64,000 bases of DNA from Acanthosoma haemorrhoidale (lineage: Eukaryota; Arthropoda; Insecta; Hemiptera; Acanthosomatidae): NCBI GenBank assembly GCA_930367205.1, contig OV884013.1, positions 113,975,475 through 114,039,474 on the forward strand, in the 5' to 3' direction. The notes beneath the pieces were generated by a model that made no database searches, was not told the DNA's origin, and worked only from the letters and a program-made list of their open reading frames with translations. A program made the position numbers and the translations under genes. This document shows, piece after piece, positions 1 through 11,815 of this stretch. Position 1 is the stretch's first letter, and every line of letters begins with the position of its first letter.

Positions 1-857
1 ACAAGAGGACCTGATTTACACCGACAGTCGACAGCTGATAATTTGAAACTCGAGGGACCATAAGAAAACGTTCAAATTACCAAGAGTTTGTTTAAACACG
101 TGTACAATGTCATCTTAATTTTTAAATGTACATATTAATACGAAGATATATGGTACATATATGAAAAGCATAAAAATGAAACTATTACAGTTAAATGTTC
201 ATTTAAAAAGAAAAAAAAAATTATCTTTTGAGTGAGTACCTCCCATCTATCGTTGCCCGGTGATTCTTCGATGGTGATGAGATCTGCGAAGATACCATCT
301 CTTGGTTCCGTCCTGAGGGTGTAGGGTATTAGGGTATACAGAGATGCACTTGCCTCGATCAAAGTGACTGGACTTCTTTGTTATCTTCCGCTTCTTCGAT
401 CGAGACAGGCCAACAGTTGAGCATCGGTCAGAGTACGACGTGGACACTGATGTCATCGTCAACATGAACGAAATCTTCAAAGATTAACACACCACATTCA
501 ATTACAAATCCCCAGCCTGAGTCCGGCGGAATAGAATTGGTTAAATCTCGCGCCACTGATGGTTGTTCTGAGTTTTCTGCTGCTTATCAAAACCCAAATT
601 TGTGAAGCAGCGGTCAAAACTGTACGTCGCCTCACCTTTCTCCGTGCTGGCGTCTTTTTAAACGTTATAGTGTGAATTAATTATTTTTTTTAATTTGGGA
701 GACATTCCTCACTTGCCACAAATCCGAGAGACTGGAGTTTTTCCTCTGAAACGGGGAAATTCGCCCTGACGTCACCTTTTTTTTCCTGCACCTGAGAGAC
801 ACTTCCGGTGATCATTAATTTTTAAAATTGTGAACAAAGTAGTAACAGTAACTGAAA
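1..857. other. AT-rich sequence, no gene recognised
   Basis: No conserved protein was recognised. On the minus strand about 240-480 two overlapping frames stay open for 75-77 codons, but neither resembles a known family and the region is not flanked by convincing splice sites. Bases 4-63 read in the plus strand as a short open frame containing RGPD, discussed as a finding. The phrase TTTGAAACTCGAGGGACC near 42-60 resembles the degenerate phrase repeated around 1340-1512. Confidence 0.4.
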
Positions 858-1113
858 CTTCTTTATTGCGCTAAATTTACAATCTGCCTTATTAGGCAAT
901 ACGTAATTGAAATAAATGTTCTCACTCATACCATATTTACAATTCATCATTCACTCGCTCATTAATACAGTATTTACAAACAGCCAAGGGGCCTCCCGAA
1001 TCCACATGGTTGTCACCTCCCTCGCGTGCGAAAAAGGAAGTAGAGTCTTGGCGAGTCCCCCACGCTCCTCCGTCAGCCGCGTCACGGAGGCTGACGAAGA
1101 GCGGGAGAGCCAA
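858..1113 (-). mobile_element. Jockey-type LINE, 3' end fragment
   Basis: Read on the minus strand this matches, base for base over most of its length, the 3' part of the repeats at 5405-5800 and 45228-45612. Shared blocks include GAGCGTGGGGGACT, GAGGGAGGTGACAACCATGT and GGCAGATTGTAA. The longer copy at 5219 carries the C-terminus of a Jockey-like reverse transcriptase just upstream, so this copy is the 3' untranslated end of a 5'-truncated LINE. It ends near an AATAAAG-like signal. Short open frames inside it are not genes. Confidence 0.75.
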
Positions 1114-1339
1114 TAAACAAAGATGGTAAATTTTCGAACTGTTTCGCAACATTTTTTTTCAGAACTCCACTCACTACAGCTTCACGTGCATTTTTTTCAT
1201 GAATTGAAAGGCACTTGTTCTTTCTAGAGCTCATTTCAATTTTACACAGGTTGAATTTAACACAGTATGAAAGCAGACCGAAAACCACCTGGTGGTGTAA
1301 TCAGGGGATTTAACCAAACGACAGCTTCGTGCATGTTCA

Positions 1340-1512
1340 AACCAAACGCAGAAGTAGAGGGACTTGAAATTATAGAGAGTGGGGGAGCCGCGACTTGAAA
1401 TTATATAGTGTTGGCGTGCAAAAACGCCATCGCTACAACTTCAAATTACCGAGGGGACCAAAAACCATTGATTGATTTCAATTTATCGAGGACTGGGAAC
1501 TTCAAATTATTG
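1340..1512. repeat. Degenerate repeated phrase, consensus near TTGAAATTATCGAGGG
   Basis: The phrase occurs about five times in 170 bases: TTGAAATTATAGAGAGT, TTGAAATTATATAGTGT, TTCAAATTACCGAGGGG, TTCAATTTATCGAGGAC and TTCAAATTATTGAC, at spacings of roughly 30-50 bases. Related words occur at 42-95. It looks like a decayed short tandem or internally repetitive element. Function unknown. Confidence 0.5.
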
Positions 1513-2756
1513 ACTGTACATACTATGCATTGTATGTTGCATTGTTGGCCATTGTAGACAGTCGCCGCTGACAGTCAGCTAGAAATGTGAGAGCCACATC
1601 TTCCACTGGAAACGAGCGCAAAGCTTTATTTTTCTATTTGCCTTCCGCACTCTCCTGTAATGAGCGAATAGCGAAAAATTTAGGAGCAAGTTAAATAATC
1701 TTGTAGAGGAGAGTCTTTTAAAAAACTTTATTATGAATAACAATCAAAACACTGGTATATATACAAATATTAATGAATTACAGCACTAGAACATTCCTTG
1801 CCTAAGGCTAAGTCACGAGCGTGGGTGTCTTGAAGGGTGAGGGAGGCGGTCAGAAAACAGGTATGATTTTGGGGGAACAGGAAGGGTTACTTACAAAAAA
1901 AAGGGGGACCATAAGTCCATAACTAGCAGCCCCTACCACGAACGATGGATTGCAGATGACGAAAGTAGAGCATTTCGAGATGGAAAGTCTGGCTTGTAAT
2001 CCAAAAACCTGAAGTCATTTCATTTCAATGTATTTCTTCTTTGTTAATATACTACATATCATTTTCATTTCATTAAATGTATGCATTTATTGATTATTCA
2101 GTTCACTCACAAGTCATTTCATTTGTATTTATTTGCAACCTCAACAAACCCAAGGTTTTGAGCCGTAGATCCATGAATAATCCTAACAAGTGTCTCAACA
2201 AGCTTAAGCCTATTTCCCAATAACCTCTTTGTAACAATTACTAGATGTTCATTTGCCTAATTTAACGTGCTCGTTGAGTTAACGCCCCCTCCAAGTTTAT
2301 ATGACTTTTTCTTCTAATAGACCCTAATCTTACTTTAGACTTTAATTTCAACATAAATAATTCCGACAATGTTTAGACTTTTGTCCAGCTGGACTGTTGT
2401 GCACCTCGCAGCAAAAACCGAGAATGACGACTAGAAAAAAAGTACTTCCGGTTGTGTGAGATAGGTTTTTGTCCTTTGTCCATTCTTCCTGCCGCCGGAC
2501 GAGAGGTAGTCCTCCTCGATAAGGCAGCGGAAGCTACGACTAACGCGTCAGTTCCTGGAACTCATGAAAGTCGGTTACATGCCTTTGCCGACTTGAGGGA
2601 ACGCAGGCTGTTCGATACAGGGGTGGAACCCCAGCCCAATGAGGCATGCAGGCCGTGTCCACCTGCAGACTAACAAAGTTTAATGTACTGTGCCGTTAGT
2701 TAGTATTTAGAACAGATTTGTTCATATCACACCGCTTTAATATATATGTATATTAA
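1513..2756. other. No gene recognised
   Basis: Intergenic AT-rich sequence. The stretch 2400-2680 is less AT-rich and holds a 73-codon plus-strand open frame (2452-2673) with no recognised motif. It could be an unidentified repeat piece, since its composition differs from its surroundings. Nothing else was seen. Confidence 0.35.
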
Positions 2757-2895
2757 TAAAGGGTGTCACAGAATTAAAGCGAGATTTGAATTTGCCAGCA
2801 TTTGTGCAGTAAAGTGCTGGCAACCCTAAAACAAAAACAATTTGACAGCTGACAGTTTTAAGCCACAATTAGCAGTTGAGTATTTTTTTATTGTG
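2757..2895 (+). mobile_element. Terminal fragment of a Tc1/mariner-type (DUF4817) transposon
   Basis: The 5' about 100 bases match the 5' end of the element at 7627. Both run AAAGGG-GTC-CAGA, then AGATTTGAAT-TGCC, CATTTGTGCAGTAAAGT, CAACCCTAAAAC and ACAATTTG. No transposase follows here, so this is an end fragment or a non-autonomous copy. No matching inverted end was found downstream. Confidence 0.6.
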
Positions 2896-3460
2896 TCTAT
2901 CTCTCACGTCTTAAAATATTTCTTTTCCCGGTTATTGATGTTTAATAAGATACATGTACAAGTTATTATTTTCACCGGGTGTTGTTAATTAAAGCTTGAA
3001 TCTCTTTGTAATTATTTTATTGACACATCATAAAAACCGTCAAAGAACAGGCGCAATGTTGACGGTGAAAATATAAAAATATTTCTTTCATCGACCAAAT
3101 CCGATATCCCGACCAAACATACTGTAACAGCTATGGATAACTATGAATTATTATTATTGAACAGTATAATAATGCAAGCGGGAATTTATAGAGTCTATTG
3201 TCTATATAGTACAATATTCTATTTATCTACATGTGATCTGAACAAAAACTTGCATTTACAGTTGAAAAACGACGTTTTAATTTCCGTAATCGTCAGGGCA
3301 GCTTTTATTCATAACGGTTCCATACACCGCAAGAAATGATATAAGAATGAGGTGTCAACACTTATCGTAAGGTAAACTTGCGGCTTTACGAGACAGTGCT
3401 ACTTGCCATTAACCTGTCCCGAGCAATATAATTACAACATAAAGACAAAAGACAAAAAAT

Positions 3461-3533
<73 letters not shown>

Positions 3534-4470
3534 GAGGTTGTGCCGTGACAGTTGCTAATGTTGCTGCTAAGTTGCAAGTGGGCGCGGCCAAGGGCGAGCA
3601 TTGCACAATTGCGCACTCCAAGGCCTGCCGCTCCTCGACAGTCGACAGGCAACTGTCATGCATAATGGCAGTTTTAATGACATTTTGTCATCCCAACTAC
3701 ATTCAAGTCACAACATCAATCACAAATGTAATAAGATCTATAATTTAAATATCCTATTCATTATGTTAGGATATAATCCTTTTTTATTATTATTAATTTT
3801 TCGAGCTTAAAATCACGATGTTAATGATGAATAAAAAACGCTTCAGTCTGTGGGGATTGTCACCTAACAGTGAACAAATAAATACGTCTTTGTACTGACA
3901 AACTTAGGAAAAATATAAAAGAGGTTCATGCATCAACAGACTATTTCAATAAAAAAAAACATAAATAATTAAAGATGACAACTGTAATGGAATTTAAAGA
4001 GTTAATGCTAAGAGAAAAATAACCTGAACGATTCCTAAGATATATTATAAAAAAAGGGGATGGATATAATAAATAATAGTGACGAATTCTGAATAATTAT
4101 ATTGGAGGGAGATAAGAAGCTGTCAAGGTTTAAAAATGAAAAGATTTAAAAATTGAGAGAATTATCGAGTAACAAATGTTGATGGGAATATAAGTTTCCA
4201 AAGGTTAATGGCACAAATAAAAAATAACAGTTGTGAGAAGGGTCCAGAAGACTACAGGTCCAGGATAAGCGGGATCAAGTTTCCGGGATTCAAACAGGAG
4301 GAGGTCGTGAAGGTAACGAGGCTTTTTGTCATCTGACATTGTCAAGTATATTTAATGATTATATTATTGATTAAGACCATAAAACAGAAAGTGGACAATC
4401 GTGATGAAATGACACACATGGTTTTTTTTAATATTCTTGTTTGAAGAAACAATTGAAATAAACATTATAA
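2896..4470. other. No gene recognised; contains a GA microsatellite
   Basis: AT-rich sequence apart from a purine-rich block. Open frames on both strands at 3386-3663 arise from the (GA)n tract and its flanks and give low-complexity LS repeats; they are not genes. Nothing else was recognised. Confidence 0.4.
3464..3536. repeat. (GA)n microsatellite
   Basis: About 36 consecutive GA units with one interruption (GGGAG) near 3521. Directly visible. Likely length-variable. Confidence 0.97.
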
Positions 4471-4472
4471 TA

Positions 4473-5215
4473 GGTTGGCAAGAAAGTAATTTCGGTTTTT
4501 TAGTGTGAAATAAAACTCAATTTTTTCTATACACAAAATGAACTTTAATTAGACAAATATCTTCTATTCTGTTGATGACCTTTTGCCATCTTTCTGGTAA
4601 CTTCATGATCCCGCACTCATAGGGCTTCTAGTCCTTATCAGCAAAAACCTCAGCCAAGTGCGTTTTGAAGTCACCGTTATTACTGAAATTTTAGTGGTGG
4701 AACCCAAATATCAAGCTTCTTAACAAGTCCAACACGTCTTATATGATTTTCAATTGTTGTGTGTGATACATTTAGCTGTTTTGCAATCTCTCGCACAGTT
4801 ATATGACGATTTGATTCAATTATGGCTTTCATTGTGTCATCATCAACGACAGAAGGTCGACCAGAACGTTGGTGATCTTTTAGTGAAAAATCTCCAGAAA
4901 AAATTTGTTAAACCAACTCTGACACAAATTTGTTAAACAATCAACACCATAAACTTCACATATATCTTAGTGAGCCAAAGCCGCTTTCTCGCCTTGAATG
5001 AAAATAAAAAAGTAAAATGTGTCGAAAATGCTTATTTCTGCACTATATGTTATAACTGACCGTAAACTGGCAGTTGTATTCAAAATTACACGGAATTTGT
5101 TTCTATAGCAACCTAAAGGTGTCGACTACCAAAATTTGGTAGATTTAATCTCAAAAGAAAAAAATTCTAACATTGACAAAAGAATAACGGAATAGACCTA
5201 TGGGTGACAACAAAA
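4473..5215 (-). mobile_element. Mariner transposon relic, internally deleted
   Basis: The plus-strand left end is TA followed by GGTTGGCAAGAAAGTAATTT, a mariner-type terminus after a TA target. On the minus strand the N-terminal transposase is readable from about 5030 to 4690 with frame breaks: HILLFYF, GDFSLKDHQRSGRPSVVDDD, then a helix-turn-helix segment with REIAKQLNVSHTT and VKKLDIWVPP. The reading then jumps to a C-terminal piece, LPERWQKVINRN, at about 4600, so the DDD catalytic core is deleted. The right inverted end is missing; the element abuts a Jockey fragment at about 5219. Dead copy. Confidence 0.85.
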
Positions 5216-5218
5216 AAA

Positions 5219-5800
5219 GTCGAACATCAAGCGTATCCAATCCTTTCAATCAAAAGTCCTGAGAACAATAGTAAATGCCCCTTTTCTGCATCATAACTTT
5301 TTATAATGATCTTAATATACCCTACATTCTTGAACTCATCCCTTCCAAGTTATTTAAATCCCATCGAAACCTATCCAACCACCCTAATCCCATAGCAGTT
5401 ATTATACTGCACCACTCATCCCTATAATCCTCCTCGCAGACTAAAACGGCAGTGGCCTCGTGACCTGCATAAAGTGGCAGTGGGAGTCCTGGCAATGGTC
5501 AGTTTCTCCAATCATGTCCTGAGCGTCTGTGGCTCTCACGCTCTTGGTCAGCCTCCGCTGCCTCTTATCCAGTAACGTGGCTGGCGGAGGAGCGTGGGGG
5601 ACTTTCTAAGACTCCGGTTCCTCTTTTGCATGCGAGGGAGTTGACAACCATGTGGACTTGGGGGGTCCCTGGGCTGTCTGTAAATATTGTATGAATGAGC
5701 GAGTGAATGAAAACTGTAAATATGGTATGAATGAGAACATTTATCACAATTACTTACTGCCCAATAAAGGCAGATTGTAATTTTATCACAATAAGTAATT
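5219..5800 (+). mobile_element. Jockey-type LINE, 5'-truncated: RT C-terminus plus 3' UTR
   Basis: The start reads IKRIQSFQSKVLRTIVNAP, then in another frame YNDLNIPYILE and NLSNHPNPIA. After a further shift it reads PPRRLKRQWPRDL. These are the typical C-terminal blocks of Jockey-clade reverse transcriptases. About 340 bases of GC-richer 3' untranslated sequence follow, ending at GGCAGATTGTAATTTTATCACAATAAG. At least two frameshifts kill it. This copy links the untranslated repeat at 858 and 45228 to a LINE. Truncation at the 5' end is usual for LINEs. Confidence 0.85.
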
Positions 5801-6780
5801 TATATGTATATTATTATTAGGAAAATTTATTATGGACATAAACAAATAAGACTTAATCAAGTACTTTTACATTTAAATTAAAAAAATAAAATCAAAAAGT
5901 GGAATTGATCGACTAGGCCTGCGAACGGTTCATTTGTTGATCTGCTTTAAGCGACGCATAGTGGATGGACAAATTAGCTGGTCATAAATTAAATTTTCAA
6001 TCGTGCCTAAACATTGCCTTTTCTTATTGAGGTAGAGTTGTGGTAGTAAATATAATATTTATTCAACGCCTGTTGTTAACCCAAGGTGGTGTAATGGTTT
6101 TGTTTCCCATTCGTCATTTTAGTCGTCAGTTGAATAAGCAATAGTCCTCACCTCTTGTTATTATGTATCATTCAAGTTTAAGTAAATGCGGATTTGTTCA
6201 TACAATTCCAGAGAAATATTACGTTGTTATAATTTTTTTTAAATGCCGAAATATTAAATCTTTTCTTTGATTATCAATATTCAAATTCATTAGTCTCAAA
6301 AGGTACGAATACCACGATTATTTTATTTCTCTGAAACGTTGAGTTATTTAGTTTCATGGAATACGATATTGCGCTAAGGCTTTAAATGTTTGTATACAAC
6401 TAGCAAAATGATTTTTTTGAGTTGTGGGCTACGAAGCTACGTAACTGCGCTACGAAAACACTGCGTGCAGCAATTATAAGCAAAAATTAAATGTCGAATC
6501 TGCTAAGTACGAATATTTATTTACTAGTTCCTTTGTATCGATAAAATTGCATCGTATTTTTTTTTCTTGAGTTTTTGGGTGCCAAAATCCTACTCCTTCT
6601 TAACTTTTCCGTCGACCAACTAGTTTCGTTTTCCAAAAAGGAACTAAAAGCGATAAGTGAATTACAAAAAACTTTTCGTTTCAAGTAGGAAGCCAAACGA
6701 TTGAGATCAAACATGAATTTTTATTAACCATACTTGATGATATAATATGGAATACGATGACTGATAAGGGCTTGAGACCA
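5801..6780. other. No gene recognised
   Basis: AT-rich sequence with only short chance open frames on both strands (6517-6714, 6707-6928). No motif, repeat or splice-flanked exon was recognised. Confidence 0.4.
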
Positions 6781-6784
6781 AAAG

Positions 6785-7440
6785 TGCTACATATGTGGGG
6801 AAACTTCCAAGACAATGAACACTCCTCATGATGTGTCTGGAGAAAACTACTTTTGGTTCGTCCGCGTCAGACGTGTGAATAGTGACTTTTTTAAGCTTTT
6901 GCTGCACATTGCTTATCGAATTCATCATACAAAATGGCAGGTAAAGGATGAAGCAAGCAAGGAGTCAATGACTGAACGAAAGCAAGAAATTCAAGAAGAA
7001 TTAGGATTGAATGTGGTCAAATTAAAGCTAGGGTTTGGATCTACCAAACTGTGGCGTCAGTGCTCAGATAACTGGCGGTGAGGCTCCGTCGATCAAGTGG
7101 CTTGATGTCATCTGAGTTTGAGGTTGTCGTGGAAAAGTACGAAAGCTACACAAAAGATATGTGCCTTAGTATGTATCCTTAGTATGTACCTTAGTATGTA
7201 TCCTTAGTATGTATCCTTAGTATGTACCTTAGTATGTATCCTTAGTATGTATCCTTAGTATGTACCTTAGTATGTATCCTTAGTTTCCATTGCGACTGTT
7301 CATAAGCTTCCAGTTCATAGTGCTGGCAATAAAATATTACACCTTGACGATTGGATAGCGAGAGGGTTCGCGTATAGCCACCGACAAAGACTTGTTGACA
7401 ACGTTTCTTCTGTCATCAAACAGTTGTCGCCAAAAAAAAA
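6785..7440 (+). pseudogene. Relic of a multicopy, transposon-associated insect protein family
   Basis: Collinear fragments of one protein can be read in shifting frames: KCYICGETSKTMN, then LLHIAYRIHHTKWQV, TERKQEIQEELGLNV, GFGST, FEVVVEKYESYTKDMCLSMY, and FPLPATVHKLPVHSAGN. I recognise this order (CxxC start, HIAYR..KWQ, GFGSTND, YPW-PATVHK) from an uncharacterised family present in many copies in insect and cnidarian genomes; that identification is from memory. The NDGNTARRFF block is lost, several frameshifts are present, and a tandem repeat has expanded inside the coding sequence at 7164. No function is claimed. Confidence 0.6.
7164..7283. repeat. Tandem repeat with a 38-base higher-order unit (12+13+13)
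   Basis: The base unit CCTTAGTATGTA(T) is repeated about ten times. The 12-base form (ending TA) and the 13-base form (ending TAT) alternate in a fixed 12-13-13 order, giving a 38-base super-unit repeated about three times. It lies within the coding relic at the codons for CLSMYP, so it grew from that coding word. Confidence 0.92.
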
Positions 7441-7626
7441 CATGCCGGAAGAAAAACATTGTTCACGGATTGCTTCCTGTTGTCATTTGTTACAAAAAGT
7501 GGATTTGGATCAACATCTTCATTGTTACCTAAGTCCACAACATAGAATTTATTTATTATAGCATCACCAATAATGTAATATTTTTAGGAGTATTAGCGAA
7601 TGTTACTATTAAAAACGTATTATACT

Positions 7627-8460
7627 AAAGGGGGTCCCAGATTTGCACGCAAGATTTGAATATGCCGCCATTTGTGCAGTAAAGTACCCTAAACCCTAAA
7701 AAAAAAACAATTTGCTGAAAGTTTAGGGTTAGTAAAAATGGAGCGTTACACGATACAACAACGTGTCTTTATTGTTAAACATTATCCCAAAAATAATGAA
7801 AGTTTGGTGGTCGCAGTTCGAAAATTTCATACGAAATATGATCGGAATAGTGCTTTGACTTCATCAACTGTGAAGAGATTAATTGAAAAATTTAGAGAGA
7901 CTGGGTCAGTTGGAGACACTTAACACACTGGTCGTCCAAAAACAAGCCGTTCAAATGTCAATATCGAAGCAGTGCGTGAGAGTGTTGTTGAAAATCCAGG
8001 AACATCAATACGGCGTCGTATACACAGTTCTTTGTGCCGAAATTGGATGATATTGATGTGGCCAATATGTGGTTTCAACAAGATGGTGCCACAAGCCATA
8101 CAGCCCATGAAACCATTCAAATACTGCATGAGACATTTCCAGGTCGTGTACTCTCTCGTTTCGGTGATCAGAATTGGCCCCCAGATCGTGTGATTTAACA
8201 CCTTTAGATTTCTTTTTATGGGGTTATTTGAAGTCAAAGATGTATGCCAACAAGCCCACATCCACCCATGCATTAAAAGAGGAAATTTAACCACATTTAT
8301 GCCAAATGGTCATCGAAAATTTCAACTAAAGAGTGCGTATGTGCCATCAATGTCATGGAGGCCATTTGCCCGATGTGTTATTCCATAAATAACCCTATCC
8401 TATTTACTTTATAATTCAATAAAAAACACAGTCTGAAATCGTCCAAAGTTCGTTTCGAAT
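7627..8460 (+). mobile_element. Tc1/mariner-type DNA transposon (DUF4817 transposase), internally deleted
   Basis: A transposase begins at the ATG 7738 with MERYTIQQRVFIVKHYPKN and runs 61 codons to a stop. It contains the DUF4817 helix-turn-helix signature ending IEKFRETGSVGDT. Past the stop GRPKTSRSN and VRESVVENPGTSIRRR continue. The frame then jumps to NMWFQQDGATSHTAHETI (around the second catalytic Asp), WPP, and after a one-base shift RSCDLTPLDFFLWGYLKSK (third acidic site region). The first catalytic region is deleted. The 5' end matches 2757. No clear right inverted end was found. Inactive. Confidence 0.85.
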
Positions 8461-10080
8461 ACATTTTCAAAACAGAAATCATATTATCTTCACGAGTATT
8501 TTGGGAGAAAAAAAAAAGACTGTAGTTCGTGACTTGCTCCTCATAATTTCATTTGCGCTCTCACACTTGGGGTATATTGCTGATCAGCAAGTTACTACAA
8601 GATACCCCCCACTTTGAGAAATTTGTCCGACTAAAATGGTCATCCGTCACCACACCGTGCGGTGGACGGCTCGAGGTACATCAAGTGTTTATAACTGTTC
8701 AGTTGGTAACACTGTTTATCTGATCAGGATCTGGATAACATTTGCAGCAGTGCGGGCACAAAACAGATTCGAAAAAATAATTATTACAAAATCATATAAT
8801 GGCGATCGTATTTTGTCCGTTATAGGAGAAATGGATTTATTTCGAAATATTTTCGCTCTGTGCATTTAATGGGAAAGTCAAATTTTCACGGTCGAACGGA
8901 AGCTGTTGAGCTAGTGGAGCATTCATTCATGCTTGTGTACCCTCTTTGAGCTTCAGCCTGCATTACTTATGGTCAACTTCCGCTTCATAAAAATATCGAT
9001 TTTTACAAGCACTTTTCATGACTCCTTATAACGTACAAAATGTCACTTTGATCAGGTGTTTATTTATTGTTATTGTGCCTGTTAGTTTTGGTCTTCGTCT
9101 TAAGTCCCTGCTCAAGCTAGAGGGACAACAATTTACAAAGAGGTCTGATTCAAAACAGAGAAACTATAGGAATCTTCATCAATTATTTAGATTGTAATAA
9201 AAATACATATATTCATATAATTATGTGTTGGAATTTAACATTTAAGATCTCGATGACACGATTAATAATATTAATGTTTTGATTAATTAAACCAAATCAC
9301 TAAATATCAATAAATTTAATTCAGCCTGTGTTTCTTTTGGCTGTAGGACAGTTTGCATGGAAGCTCTGTTTTGATGCCTCGATGATGCAAAAGAAATTAA
9401 AAACCTAACATTTATCTAATCGAGTTGAGTGAAAGTATTTGAAATGCTTAACAATGTCTCATATGAGTTGGGAATTCACAGGCGTAAGGAAACCGTTAAA
9501 ATAATATAAGGAGTGGATGATGCTTGATTTGTTGTTTAAAACCGGTTATGAAATAAATTGTATTTAGATATAAGTATATTTTTGCATAACCGTTCCAAAG
9601 TAATATTAAATATATTTTTCTTATGAAATAGCCCTGTTTGGCAAGAAGAACGCTTTAAGGGATTAATCAGTAAGGATATTATCTGATCTAAGAGTCAATT
9701 GCTTGCACTAAATCTAATTTTAAATAGTTAATAACATATTATATACCTGTAGGGTTACCTGGTTTAATAATATGCACTAAGCCATAATGTGTATAGTGAA
9801 ATGTTTTATTAATGGATAAAGTATATGTTAATATAAGGATAATTAAATGTAAATGCATGCAAATGTTTCACTGCAGTGTGCATGAATACATGTACCTTAG
9901 ATTACCCCAAATGTATGAAACTTTAAGGCGTAATCGATACTGATAAATGAGCCCAAAATATATCAGTCTTCCTGGTGAACGAACTGAGTTTCGGAGCTCT
10001 GTGGCAACTGAGTTCCTGTTCACTAGTGTAAACTAGCGAATAGTGTGATTTTGTCAGAAAATCTGTAAATATAATTGATA
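8461..10080. other. No gene recognised
   Basis: AT-rich intergenic sequence. A perfect 14-base palindrome, TTGCTGATCAGCAA, lies at 8577-8590 between GGGGTAT and ATACCCC words and may form a small hairpin. The 77-codon open frame at 8636-8869 has no recognised motif. Nothing else was seen. Confidence 0.4.
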
Positions 10081-10082
10081 TT

Positions 10083-10600
10083 CTAGAAACTGAAGTAATC
10101 CAAATAGAAACATAGATGAAGAAGGGGGAGTTTCTTTGAAGGGTGGATCTCAGTCAGTCAAAGATTCTATTGTAGCAGCAATGAATAAACTGATTGCAGA
10201 AATGTGCGACCAGTCTGAAGAAAAACTAAATGACACATCTCGATCTTTTTTTCCTAAAGAAGTTGTAGAATATAGTGATGTAACTTATTTCATGGAAGAG
10301 GAAATTCAGATAAATGTAAAGGCTACTGAAACCCCAAGTGTAAGGATCATAATACAAAATTTAATCGGAGGTAGAAAATAACAAGATTTCAGTTGCACCA
10401 TTTAAAGTTGATAAACCAAAAGAGGATTTCATCATTGGGAAGATTCTGTCTCTAAATAATAATAAACCAGAATTAACCTCTTGAGTCTCAGAAAAAGAGC
10501 CTGCACGATTAGTTATAAATCCAGTTAAATGTGATGTAGATAAACAAGGATCTGAGGAAAATGACTATAACATTGTCGCAAAACACCAGCCAACTCATCC
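10083..10600 (+). pseudogene. Decayed coding remnant, unidentified
   Basis: An open frame of 81 codons (10136-10381; the track begins at a TTG) is acidic and hydrophilic: KDSIVAAMNKLIAEMCDQ, KEVVEYSDVTYFMEEEIQ. It ends at a stop, but the next frame continues at once in the same style with KISVAPFKVDKPKEDFIIGK. After one stop come VSEKEPARLVINPVKCDV and QGSEENDYN. Upstream another frame gives DILETEVIQIET. About 150 codons with few breaks suggest a once-real exon or processed copy of an unknown protein. I do not recognise it. Chance open sequence in AT-rich DNA is the alternative. Confidence 0.35.
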
Positions 10601-11525
10601 TTACTCACCCAAAACCCTAAAATTTACAATAAACCTTACGTAAAAATTAGAACTAGGACCAAGCATCAACCTCATTATAAAACATTATCACTTTTCTATC
10701 ACAAAAACAAAAAAAAAACTATTACATGCAGATAATATTGCTAGGAAAAAAAAATCCAAATAACAACAATCTATATAAAATATTGTTCACATTTATTATT
10801 AATCAATATTAAATATATATACACATTTATTCATGTTAGTACTTGTTTACCTATTTTTTTTAACTAATTTTTTTATCTCAGTTTAATGTTCATTCATGTA
10901 TATAGATGCCTTTAATTCCTTAGCATATTTGTCAATTGTGCCATGAAAAAAAAAATGGCCAAGTTTAATATTAATCGCACAGAATTGTTATTTTCCATAT
11001 TTAAATATTATTTCAGATTTATTTCTATTATTTATTTATTGTTGTATAAACTAAAAAAACTACTGTTCATAGCCTAACATGCCTTAATTGGACAATACTA
11101 GCTTTAAGTAAAATAACAATCATTGTATATTTAATGCATTAAGAAATAACTTATATAACTCAACGCTTCATTGTAACAATGAAATAGCTTAAAGATCATT
11201 GTATAACCACAGTTGTGTTTGTGCTCACAGCCCCCTGTAAAATATATAATATTTGCATAAAAACTCCTATTTCTCTCCGCAATGTTCTTTAAAATGAAAA
11301 CATTTTACCGCAGTTCCAGCTCTAAGCGGTGACTTTGAAAATCACATAAAAAACTTGTAGGCAATCAAAGTTCTTGATATATATATTTTTAGTGCCCTTA
11401 TCTTGTGGTGCTGTTGTGTTAAGAAATCATAATAATTAAGTAACATCATCATTCAAATCATTTACAAAATGTTGCCTTACTTTATAAAAAATCAATCCTT
11501 TCACCCAAAAATAAGCTAAACTGAC
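10601..11525. other. No gene recognised
   Basis: Very AT-rich sequence with homopolymer runs and no long open frame. Nothing supported. Confidence 0.4.
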
Positions 11526-11815
11526 ACAAAACCATAATCCTGTCCATCCTGACATATTCTTCACCAGTATGGAGTTTCACATGTCAAACAAACTACAAAA
11601 AAGCATGAGGATTATAAATGGATACCCATGTTAAACAAGAATGTCGGAAATGTTACATGATGTTTATTTACCAACATTACAAAAACCTGTATAAATCCGC
11701 ACAGAAAAATTCTTTAGCAATCAGACAATCCTTAACTCAAAAAATAGGCAATTATGACAAACTCGCACCGAGGAGATACACCCATAACAGGACATAAAAA
11801 TCTTGTAGCACTCCT
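11526..11815 (+). mobile_element. Jockey-type reverse transcriptase C-terminal fragment
   Basis: In shifting plus frames one reads ILTYSSPVWSF-CQTNYKK, YLPTLQK, KFFSNQTILN and NYDKLAPRR, in the order found at the C-terminus of Jockey-clade reverse transcriptases (YASPVW, then the short tail with N-Y and R-R). Several stops are present. It joins directly to the left edge of the gypsy element at about 11815. Confidence 0.65.

Noticed and set aside
2452..2673. 73-codon frame in a GC-richer block
   Set aside because: No recognised family and no supporting context.
3386..3663. Two overlapping minus-strand frames with long Leu-Ser repeats
   Set aside because: They are the translation of a (GA)n microsatellite; no motif on either side.
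8577..8590. 14-base palindrome TTGCTGATCAGCAA
   Set aside because: Isolated; no gene nearby that it could regulate and no second copy.
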